Assembly (NCBI GenBank): GCA_018242205.1 | Contig: JAFECJ010000012.1 | Span: 1 to 64,000, forward strand | Origin: Pseudomonadota bacterium | GTDB taxonomy: Bacteria; Pseudomonadota; Alphaproteobacteria; Rhizobiales; Xanthobacteraceae | Reading direction: 5' to 3' | DNA length: 64,000 nt | Shown here: positions 59,301 to 64,000 of the stretch, in pieces | How the letters are laid out: every line of letters begins with the position of its first letter | How positions within the stretch are numbered: position 1 is the first letter of the stretch | The notes under the pieces: model-generated | Databases searched by the model: none | What the model was told of the DNA's origin: nothing | Seen by the model: only the letters and a program-made list of their open reading frames with translations | Translations under genes and position numbers: made by a program

Positions 59301-60611
59301 CAGCGACACGGTGAGCGTCGTCGTATCCGCGTCAAACACCGAGATGGCCTTGGCACCGCTGAAGGTCAGCGTCTGATCTTCCTTCACTGCCGCCACGAGC
59401 GGCGCGAAGGTCACCGGCGGCAGGTTCGCCCGCAGCAAGTCGTCGATGACGGTCGGCGCGTCCGGATTGTCGGGATTGGTCGATACGAAATGCACCGTCG
59501 CCCGGTCGATTGAACCAATATTGCCGCCGGGCAGGTCACCGACATTTTCATTATTGGCGGTGCGGTGCAGGTCAATTTGAATCTGAGTGTGCGGCTGATC
59601 CTGCGGCGATTGCGGGTTCGGGTTGTTCGGGTTCTGCGGCTGCAGGAATTGCTGCAGGAGCTGATCGCCTACCGCCTTGATGCTGACGATCTGTTGCAGC
59701 GCCGCCAATTCCTGCGCCAACTGCGCCGGCGTCTTCTGCACTTCGTCGGCCACGACCTGCAAAGGCCCGACCGGCCGCACGACGATCATCGGGCCGTCCT
59801 GCACCACGTTGGCGATGATCTGGCCCTGCTCATTGATGATAACGGCGCCGGTCGCGCTCTGCGACACGTAGAAATGCACGGTGCCGTCGCTGGCCGTGGT
59901 GACGCCGCCGACGGTGCCGCGGATGCCCATGGTCGCGACCGGCGTGCCAATGCGCATGTTGCCGGAATGCGCGACCTCGCCGGAGATGAAGGTCAGCGAG
60001 CCCTGCACCAGATTGAGCAGTTGCGAGTTGCCGGCACCGTTCGGCGCATAGACGAATTCGCTGACGACGATGCGGGTGTTGGCAGTGAGGTTGAGCGTGC
60101 TGCCGTCGTTGAAAGTCACGGCCATCGTGCCGGCGTGAGTCTGCAGCACATCGGCACGCAACACCGGATCGCCTTGCTTCAACGTCACGGCGACGCCGTT
60201 GCGGATGATGGTGGCATCGCCGCTCGCGGTGACGACGCGGCCGACGGCGTCGGAGGCGGCCGGGGCCGGAGCCGGTTGGCCCGCCTGGGCGTACTGGCCG
60301 GGCGCCAGCGAGCCAGCCATCGCGTCGATCAGGTCGCCGGCAAGCCGCGCGCCGTCGCGCGACATCAGGCTGGCGCGCTCGTCCGAGGCGAAATAATCGC
60401 GCACCACGGCCGAGCCGCCGTCATGCCCGCGCAGGAGCAAATCGTTGCCGGCGCGGACGAAATCGGAATTGAATAACAGATGCGCGTCGGGAATAGTCGC
60501 TGTCGCGCCAGAGTGGCCGTTCTGGACGTCGACAACAGACAATCCTCCCCGGTCGCCGCTGTCGGCGAACGGGAAACTGCTGGCGTCAAGATCGCTGACG
60601 TCTCGAAGCAT
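50367..60611 (-). CDS. giant RTX adhesin-like protein with FecR, cadherin-like, VWA and beta-propeller domains
   Basis: 3,414 residues, predicted type I secretion cargo and surface adhesin. Order: unique N terminus; FecR-like domain (about 124-232: VGRVVTASGDATIIRNG ... GTPVATMGIRGTV); Gln/Pro linker; cadherin-like modules, eleven ending in VNDAP-type joints from about 518 to 2836; VWA domain (about 820-1000, MIDAS DYSGS, GGTNFD, LSDGQS) between T1SS-143-like repeats; a propeller-like segment (about 1490-1735); seven FG-GAP/VCBS repeats (about 2345-2690, ADVNGDHIPDL type); then three RTX GGxGxD clusters (about 2970-3010, 3125-3172, 3277-3315) and a serralysin-like tail ending SSDFVLHV. No signal peptide, and no cysteine found on reading, both normal for RTX cargo. 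Transporter, adaptor and cyclase genes follow on the same strand. The ligand is unknown. Confidence 0.93.
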   Translation of the reverse strand: MLRDVSDLDASSFPFADSGDRGGLSVVDVQNGHSGATATIPDAHLLFNSDFVRAGNDLLLRGHDGGSAVVRDYFASDERASLMSRDGARLAGDLIDAMAGSLAPGQYAQAGQPAPAPAASDAVGRVVTASGDATIIRNGVAVTLKQGDPVLRADVLQTHAGTMAVTFNDGSTLNLTANTRIVVSEFVYAPNGAGNSQLLNLVQGSLTFISGEVAHSGNMRIGTPVATMGIRGTVGGVTTASDGTVHFYVSQSATGAVIINEQGQIIANVVQDGPMIVVRPVGPLQVVADEVQKTPAQLAQELAALQQIVSIKAVGDQLLQQFLQPQNPNNPNPQSPQDQPHTQIQIDLHRTANNENVGDLPGGNIGSIDRATVHFVSTNPDNPDAPTVIDDLLRANLPPVTFAPLVAAVKEDQTLTFSGAKAISVFDADTTTLTVSLTVTHGLLTLSGTAGLTFSLGNGANAATMTFSGTQAAINAALDGMTFTPSADYNGGASLTITTQDDGSRVITTSVPIVVAAVNDAPVVTHTDGTSLAYTENGAAAAIDGTLFLSDVDSTTLAGATVTISGHFHAGEDVLGFVTQNGITGSFDAQTGVLTLSGTASVADYQAALRSVTYVNTSDNPSSDARTVSFQVDDGSSENGASNVIATTVTVTPVNDAPVVAAASATVSEEGLSGGIPDTTGTSDSTNSATASGTISATDVDNANLTYKLGLPGVALTSDHVAVTWALGGDGTLTGSAGGNPVISVTLNEHTGAYTVTLRGPIDHSNTGAEDTLSFSIPVSVDDGTVTTNSTLTVTVEDDSPAASDFKATTNAETTQGFNVAFVLDYSGSIDNTELNTMLEAVKTAAHSIFDGTTGGVSVTAVAFENSATTLGSFTSYASFAAAIDATNPTLNGHRPALVGGTNFDAAVEQVINHFVPVEGSRNQVFFLSDGQSAVTSQATAWTTFVTSHGISVTAVGIGDGISDSGLQSVDVDGSGSPVLVSQFSDIVASLLTLVAPATTHNIFTDSEATVGVGGDGGHIESVTVDGVTYTWNGDTGEGASIQGSGEQGQTIAGTAISVSTALGGTFAFYFAAGSGHAAGDWTYTAPAKLADAANEVFHYVLVDNDGDHAGADITVAVTSDNYAPVLTGDLNANVDEGGSVVLSAADLYFTDTDGAAGSETFTVSSLVNGAVYVDGSAANSFTGQQLADGLVSFHHDGSETTSASFSVSLDDGHHSSLATPSTFNLSVNPVNDAPETTTPATASGQEDQASIAVNLSGTDVDGTVASFRITELPLNGTLYADAGLSTVIVLNGTVAADQNAATVYFVPDANWNGSTSLQFAAIDDMGAVDATPATASIDVAAVNDPPVATITPTSYSATEQTELTLKGSGLAISDIDAGDGSMTVTLSVTEGVLNAAAGDSGANVAGGGTSSLTVTGTLTQINTFFGSTGTSTSALSYINNSDTPSASATLTMQVDDNGNTGGGHLTATDTATIDITAVNDAPAFVSSGYTATADQIQNGNSTGIGLSNTDNQRGLATDGQYLYVDDSGRAIDVYTLAGTFIGSHAVANLTDAQNQMTFADGYLYNRNGDSIYLISTQDWSSTAVNIPQDKPLLTSHQWMTGDMLSLPDGRIGVLGANLDNTTTLRLYTVSANGTDFTWDQDIVLQTNGTPGDEHGSASDGTYVYMVDYGGSLYRTYSLATGELVYTSSDPNLENIGSGFQLDNPTFFTHDHVSGDFIVGSYYTPGVLISTAVSSNSNFTFQAAENTTTVAKLTATDPEHDTLAYSILQTVGTDFAQFQINAATGALSFVNAPNFENPTDVGGTAGDNIYTVNVQVSDGNGGAATQTVTVEVTDVNEAPTAVALTNTTTSILENTNTQTHIKVADIAVTDDALGTNALALTGADAASFEIVSNALYLKAGVTLDYETKASYSVAVTVDDQTVGSTPDATSTTYTLTVGNVNEAPDGTNNTAAATEDTPYVFATADFGFHDPNDTPANSLLAVTITTLPAAGSLTLNGQSVQAGASISAADIASGKLVFTPAANANGNGYGTFTFQVQDDGGTANGGHDLDPTPNTFNWNVAAVNDAPVVTTTGGTTAALEQVAIAVDSGLTLSDIDSATLSSATVAVTTGFQLGEDVLAFTNNGSTMGNITASYDASSGVLSLSSSGGTATLAQWQAALRSVTYTDTSDTPNTATRTISFAVDDGQAINHASLVSTKQVSVTAVNDPVTIDLNGAGLGNDVSVSFTEQTTTLVAPSGTIADPDTGTLTYLTATLSARPDGNANESLSLNAAATSAASNAGLSVSYTAATGELLIAGTASLAVYQSVLDGVQYSNSSDTPTTSDRTVTFTANNQIFQPSTSYTESSNRFAVTIADVNGDHIPDLISASTVSVRLGNGDGTFGTATNYTTFNTISAVMTGDFTGDGKIDIATVDSGNRIAVLTGNGNGGFLGGSSAIFTNTGLPLTSAAAGHFDGNSTIDIAVGSFNNGQGGVTVYSGNGDGTFATGTTLNNGNVGVTDVITADFNGDGHLDIAAAGRAANKIYVYLGDGNGGFSTAVSYQTGTTPYRLAAADLNGDGKADIVTANGATNTVSVLLNNGDGTFATKVDYAAGTDARAVAIADINGDGISDLLVASLGATGTSAQNLAVLLGKGDGTFAPEIDFAVGTTGAITAQTGAALATGDLNGDGITDVAFTFSASSNTVIMLGASTATQQAAIAITAVNDAPVVDVHGASLAYAEDQTAAAIAPAITLSDVDSANLTGAKVAITGNFSASEDVLGFTNQNNITGSYDLQTGILTLVGVATLAQYQTALASVTYFNADALSTDTRTISFSVDDGASQNHASNIATASVAVSAVDDHVTYSAAAWAMLSSIDLGGGTNTLDVTGNSDISAHGTPALSHIATGNLVGTGGDDAVTLTGAQLDAIIVGNGTIDLGAGTHDTINLTSTSADLNTLGATDVSVSNVEAISAAPASAGVTIDLHGQSEGFTITGSGFADTLTGGLGVDTIVGGAGNDVITGGGGADNMTGGSGADTFVIGAVSDLVAGEIINGTADASTIDTLRLDAAGTYNLTTFTTITNIDEILFNQDAAGFIVSVNPSVVATADANGDGNLGGYGDILFDSAVAMTHGVTINTSGMNSNFIHVIGTNLGGDDILNGNGGADIIDGGAGNDVIFAGLGADVLTGGYGADTFKYSNAGQLSGDTIDGTLESGTLDTLRFDAAGTFNLATATISHIDQVTFNANSSGFNLTVTDAQVSTADANGDGTTDDMAVNASLTMSNGVTINASGLTGTNHIIVDGANLGGNDTITGGAGNDIIAGGGGADTLTGGSGNDTFVFKAASNSAPGSGNYDTITDFAPGSDHLDFSAITGLNSQVQTVNFLTDTTAPTSLAAHTIDIVTIGANTVIYANSTGATGGADMEIHLNNVTGVTSSDFVLHV

Positions 60612-60950
60612 GCCTCAGCGCATCCTCGGGCCACGGGTGGGTAATCGAGGTTTGGCCTTCCCCGTCAAGGCCAAGGTTAATAAACTATTATACAATAATC
60701 AGCAGATTTTACCGCCTGTCCGGCGAAAATGACGGGTTTCATCCTTAATTTCGGTCGCGAATTGGCTGAAGTCGGCGAAAACGCCTAATAATGCAGCAAC
60801 TCGGACTTCACTCCAGGTTGCGCCAACCGGTGCGGGACCACGGAGGATGGGTGGGCGCCCAAGCCGACGTCTCTAGTCCGGATGGCGGACCGGAGCTTTC
60901 GGATTAAGCTCCAGCGCTCTGCAAGCCCCCTCAAAGCGAGCCGACTTTCG
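60612..60950. other. divergent intergenic region of the giant gene and K+ channel
   Basis: About 340 bp. On the minus strand TATAAT (60687-60692) in an AT-rich patch is a candidate -10 box for the giant gene; no good -35 is seen. On the plus strand a perfect 7-bp hairpin (GGAGCTT / AAGCTCC, 60892-60912) lies 38 bp before the channel ATG. No Crp-type TGTGA-N6-TCACA site was found. Confidence 0.45.
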
Positions 60951-62090
60951 ATGCCCCAGAATAGAACCTCGGAATTACTCTGGTTCCTAGGGCGTTTCCG
61001 GAAGGATCGCCTCGACGCCCTGAAATATGCGGCTCTCCTCATCGGGCTCACCGCCATGACGGCCATGACCGTGCCCGCTGCGCGGACCATCTGGCTGGCG
61101 GCCGCACTGTGGGGGTGCTGGGGCCTCTTCGCCGCCGAACTCGCCTTCAAGACCTGGCGAAGCGTCCATGTCGGCCACGCGTCCCCCTATCTGGGATCGC
61201 CGGCACTTTGGGGGGACGTGGTCGGCGTCGCGCCGGTGCCGGTCGCGCTCGCGGCCGGGGTGCCGCCGGAAAAAGCCTGGCTGTTCGCCGCGCTCTGGAT
61301 TCTCAAGCTCGCCAGCGTCGTGCCCGGCCTGTCGCTGCTCGGCCGTATTATCCGGCTCGAGGCGCGGCCGCTGGCCAGCGTGTTCGTGATCTTCGTGATC
61401 GTGCTGTTGCTATCCGGCGTCGCGCTCCACCTCGTCGAGGGCCCGGGGCAACCGGACAAGTTCGGCACGCTGCCGTTATCGCTGTGGTGGGCGGTGACGA
61501 CCCTGACCACCACCGGTTACGGCGACGCCGTGCCGGAGACCGTGATCGGCCGCTCGATCGCCGGCCTGGTCATGATCTGCGGCCTCGGCGTCTTCGGCCT
61601 GTGGACCGGCATCCTCGCCACCGGCTTCGCCAGCGAGCACCGGCGCCGCGAATTCATCCGTAACTACGAGCTGGTCACCCGCGTGCCGTTCCTGCGTTCG
61701 CTCGACGCCGCCGGCGTCATCGAGCTGACGCGGATGTTGCGGCGTCAGGACCTGGCGGAGCGCAGCGTGGTGGTACGACGCGGCCGCGCCGGCGATTGCA
61801 TGTTCTTCATCGCCGACGGCGAAGTTGAGGTTCAGGTCGAGCCGGAACCGATCCGGCTCGCCGCCGGTTCTTTCTTCGGCGAGTTCGCACTGCTCGATGG
61901 CAGTCCGCGCACCGCCACCGTGATGACGACGCGGCCGACCACGCTGCTCATTCTCGACGTCACGGATTTCCGCGCCTTTACCGCGCAACACCCCGAACTC
62001 GCCAAGGAACTGGAAGCGGAGGCGGCACGACGGCGCAGTTCTGTCAAGGATGCCGGTCACATCGGCAAGGGCGCCAACGCCGCACAATAG
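60951..62090 (+). CDS. cyclic nucleotide-gated potassium channel (MlotiK1-like)
   Basis: 379 residues. Six membrane segments (about 25-245) end in a pore with the selectivity filter TTLTTTGYGDAVPE. A short linker leads directly to a cyclic nucleotide-binding domain (about 265-360) whose phosphate cassette FFGEFALLDGSPRTATV keeps the Glu and Arg that bind the ribose and cyclic phosphate. MlotiK1 of Mesorhizobium loti, which opens on cAMP, has the same layout. ATG 60951 matches that family's length; the frame starts 23 codons earlier. Divergent from the giant adhesin gene, whose downstream cyclase could supply the ligand. Confidence 0.93.
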   Translation: MPQNRTSELLWFLGRFRKDRLDALKYAALLIGLTAMTAMTVPAARTIWLAAALWGCWGLFAAELAFKTWRSVHVGHASPYLGSPALWGDVVGVAPVPVALAAGVPPEKAWLFAALWILKLASVVPGLSLLGRIIRLEARPLASVFVIFVIVLLLSGVALHLVEGPGQPDKFGTLPLSLWWAVTTLTTTGYGDAVPETVIGRSIAGLVMICGLGVFGLWTGILATGFASEHRRREFIRNYELVTRVPFLRSLDAAGVIELTRMLRRQDLAERSVVVRRGRAGDCMFFIADGEVEVQVEPEPIRLAAGSFFGEFALLDGSPRTATVMTTRPTTLLILDVTDFRAFTAQHPELAKELEAEAARRRSSVKDAGHIGKGANAAQ

Positions 62091-62191
62091 CCTGTGAACA
62101 GATCCGCTTCGCGCCGCACCAGCGATCCACATGGGATGCGGCGCGAATTAGGATGCGGCTCCATCACGAAGATCAAGGCGGCGGTAGTGTC

Positions 62192-63010
62192 ATGCGTGTA
62201 CGGTTCTGGGGAGTGCGGGGCAGTATCGCTTGTCCCGGTGCCGACACCATTCGCTATGGCGGCAACACCCCATGCATCGAGGTCCGCTGCGGCGATCATG
62301 TGCTGATCTTCGACGCCGGCACGGGCCTGCGGCAACTCGGCAACGCGCTGGTGAAGAATTCCGGGCGCCGCGAGGTCGAGATATTCCTCACCCATTGCCA
62401 TCTCGACCACGTCACGGGCCTGCCGTTCTTCGCGCCGTTTTTCGTCGACGGTTACAAGGTCGGGGTCTGGGCCGGCAACCTGCTGCCAGCGGCCAGCGTC
62501 GAGCAGGTGATGCGCAAGATCATGAGTTCGCCGCTGTTTCCGGTCGAGGTCGAGATCTTCCGCGCCGGCATCGCGTTCCATGATTTCGTCTCGGGCGACC
62601 TGCTCAATCCCTATGCCGGCGTGACCTTGCGCACCGCGCCGCTCGATCATCCCGACGGCGCCAGCGGCTATCGCCTCGAACACAACGGCAAGGTGTTCGC
62701 CCTGATCAGCGACACCTCGGGCTTTCCCGGTAAGCGCGACAAGGAACTCGTCGCGCTGGCGCGCAACGCCGACCTGATCGTCTATGACGCGACCTTCACG
62801 GAAGACGAAATCAAGACCCGCGAGACCTGGGGCCATTCGACCTGGGAGCGCGGCGTCAAACTGGCCAACGAAGCCAATGTGAAGCAACTCTGCCTGTTCC
62901 ACCACGATCCGTCGCACGACGACGATTTCATGGACGCGCTCGCCGCTGATGCCGCCGACGCGCGGCCCGGCACCATCACCGCACGCGAAGGCCAGATCAT
63001 CGATTTGTGA
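62192..63010 (+). CDS. MBL-fold metallohydrolase
   Basis: 272 residues. It starts VRFWGVRGSIACPGADTIRY and has the metal site THCHLDHVTGLPF (HxHxDH), a later Asp in ALISDTSGFPG and a C-terminal His in FHHDPSHDD. It belongs to the PhnP/class II phosphodiesterase-like part of the beta-lactamase superfamily (COG1235-like), in which some members cut cyclic nucleotides. Between two cyclic-nucleotide-binding proteins a phosphodiesterase role is attractive but unproven. ATG 62192 is preferred; the frame is open 13 codons earlier. Confidence 0.87.
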   Translation: MRVRFWGVRGSIACPGADTIRYGGNTPCIEVRCGDHVLIFDAGTGLRQLGNALVKNSGRREVEIFLTHCHLDHVTGLPFFAPFFVDGYKVGVWAGNLLPAASVEQVMRKIMSSPLFPVEVEIFRAGIAFHDFVSGDLLNPYAGVTLRTAPLDHPDGASGYRLEHNGKVFALISDTSGFPGKRDKELVALARNADLIVYDATFTEDEIKTRETWGHSTWERGVKLANEANVKQLCLFHHDPSHDDDFMDALAADAADARPGTITAREGQIIDL

Positions 63011-63121
63011 CGCCGGCGTCGGGGCATCTGGTCTCGGCAACGGCCCGACGATACTATCGCATCAACACCGCCGGATTCGGGCCCGGCAATCCAAGTCATC
63101 GAAGGGGTCGAGGGGCAATCG

Positions 63122-63793
63122 ATGCACGATTCGCACGATGTTATTTTCGGTGTGGACATGCACACCATCGTTCTCGCCATCGGATTCATCGGCGGTGTTC
63201 TGTACATCGCCAGCCATTACATGAAGACCATGGTGCCGCTGCGCGTCTGCGAAATCATCAGCAATGCGCTGTTCGTCGGCTACGGCTTCCTTTATCCCTC
63301 CTATCCGACGCTGTTCCTTTACGGCATCCTGATCCCGCTCAACGCCTATCGGCTCTACGAAATGATCGAGCTCATTCACAAGGTTCGCCATGCCGCGCAG
63401 GGCGACCTGTCGATGAACTGGCTCAAGCCGTACATGAGCAAGCGCCACTACAAGCAGGGCGATCTCCTGTTCAGCAAAGGCGACCACGCCACCGAGATGT
63501 TCTACATCGTCCACGGCAAGTGCCGCGTCGTCGAGATCAATGTCGATCTGCCCGAAGGCCGGCTGGTCGGCGAGCTCGGCTTCCTGACGCCCGAACATGC
63601 GCGCACGCAATCGGTCGAATGCGTCGAGGACACCGAGATGATGGTGATCACCTACGACAAACTGAGCGAGCTTTATTTCCAGAATCCGACCTTCGGTTTC
63701 TATTTCCTGCGGCTGACCAGCGAGCGCCTGTTGCAGAATATGAAACGCCTGGAGCAGGAACTGGAGACTCGGCCCAAGGCCGCGACGGCATAG
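63122..63793 (+). CDS. membrane protein with cyclic nucleotide-binding domain
   Basis: 223 residues. Three hydrophobic segments (about 14-32, 40-58, 62-80) precede a cyclic nucleotide-binding domain (about 105-200). Its start KQGDLLFSKGDHATEMFYIV is typical; the phosphate-cassette region reads GRLVGELGFLTPEHARTQSV, with Glu and Arg kept but a longer loop and Gln after the Thr, so binding is likely but not sure. No output domain is present, so it may change a partner in the membrane. GAGGGG lies 6 bp before the ATG. Third of the plus-strand genes after the channel. Confidence 0.88.
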   Translation: MHDSHDVIFGVDMHTIVLAIGFIGGVLYIASHYMKTMVPLRVCEIISNALFVGYGFLYPSYPTLFLYGILIPLNAYRLYEMIELIHKVRHAAQGDLSMNWLKPYMSKRHYKQGDLLFSKGDHATEMFYIVHGKCRVVEINVDLPEGRLVGELGFLTPEHARTQSVECVEDTEMMVITYDKLSELYFQNPTFGFYFLRLTSERLLQNMKRLEQELETRPKAATA

Positions 63794-63801
63794 CGGCGTA
63801 C

Positions 63802-63880
63802 CGCTCGTCCCCGCGAAAGCGGGGACCCAGACGGACCTGAGCGATGCACTCTGGATTCCCGCATTCGCGGGAATGAGCGG
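63802..63880. repeat. interspersed palindromic repeat (CCCGCGAAAGCGGG family)
   Basis: Two hairpins, GTCCCCGCGAAAGCGGGGAC and ATTCCCGCATTCGCGGGAAT, joined by CAG..CTGG segments; the same type as at 15829-15903. It lies just after the cyclic-nucleotide-binding gene and may help end its transcript. The last 120 bp to the window edge hold nothing I recognise. Confidence 0.7.
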
Positions 63881-64000
63881 AGCATCTAGGCGCCGCCAGA
63901 CGTTTCTTTGCGCTCTTTTAACGATGAATCCTTCGTTAGCGACCGCGCCTCCAACGCCCGCGTCGGCGATTCAAATTTTAAATAATTCGACGCCGGCGCA

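Overview
This 64 kb window is high-GC alphaproteobacterial chromosome, most likely from the Hyphomicrobiales (Rhizobiales), near the Xanthobacteraceae/Nitrobacteraceae. The basis is the 16S rRNA 5' end at the left edge, gene sets and orders I know from that group (argH-lptM-lysA-TIGR02302 facing tlpA; HIG1 protein-pduO-etfB-etfA-hbd; chorismate mutase-hisC-tyrC; ftsEX facing a zinc-ribbon gene), and several families of interspersed palindromic repeats typical of these genomes. The genus cannot be fixed from sequence alone.

Layout. 0-1.1 kb: 16S rRNA 5' end (minus) with boxA-like leader and a near-consensus promoter. 1.1-8.6 kb (plus): an M23 peptidase, an AraC-type regulator followed by a three-gene cluster (NTF2-like, NIPSNAP, NmrA-like) with a 22-bp-phased direct repeat in front, and a UvrD-like helicase whose start codon lies in a large palindrome. 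8.6-13.3 kb: clpB with a sigma-32-like promoter, a MOSC protein and a secreted CHAP-like hydrolase. 13.3-14.96 kb: an AT-richer stretch with one orphan gene, probably acquired. 14.96-25.5 kb: aromatic amino acid genes, GNAT, LysE, DUF2125, ChaC, PlsC, YdcF, FtsEX, zinc-ribbon protein. 25.6-38.2 kb: TIGR02302, lysA, lptM, argH, tlpA, an ArsR/AHSA1-VOC/GST group, hbd, etfAB, pduO, HIG1 protein. 38.3-44.8 kb: a GT2 glycosyltransferase, a Sco-type copper chaperone with a 52-residue membrane protein, a polysaccharide deacetylase, a TauE/SafE permease and a PfkB sugar kinase.

44.8-63.8 kb is the most unusual part. A 3,414-residue secreted adhesin-like protein (FecR domain, cadherin-like modules, VWA domain, two beta-propeller segments, RTX calcium-binding repeats) is followed on the same strand by a type I secretion ABC transporter, its HlyD-family adaptor and a CHASE2-adenylate cyclase, the last three with ATGA start/stop overlaps. 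On the far side, divergently, are a cyclic-nucleotide-gated K+ channel, an MBL-fold hydrolase and a membrane protein with a cyclic-nucleotide-binding domain. The window thus joins making a cyclic nucleotide, sensing it, and exporting a giant surface protein. That joint working is my inference; no outer-membrane TolC partner is present.

No tRNA, CRISPR array, insertion sequence or intact prophage was recognised.
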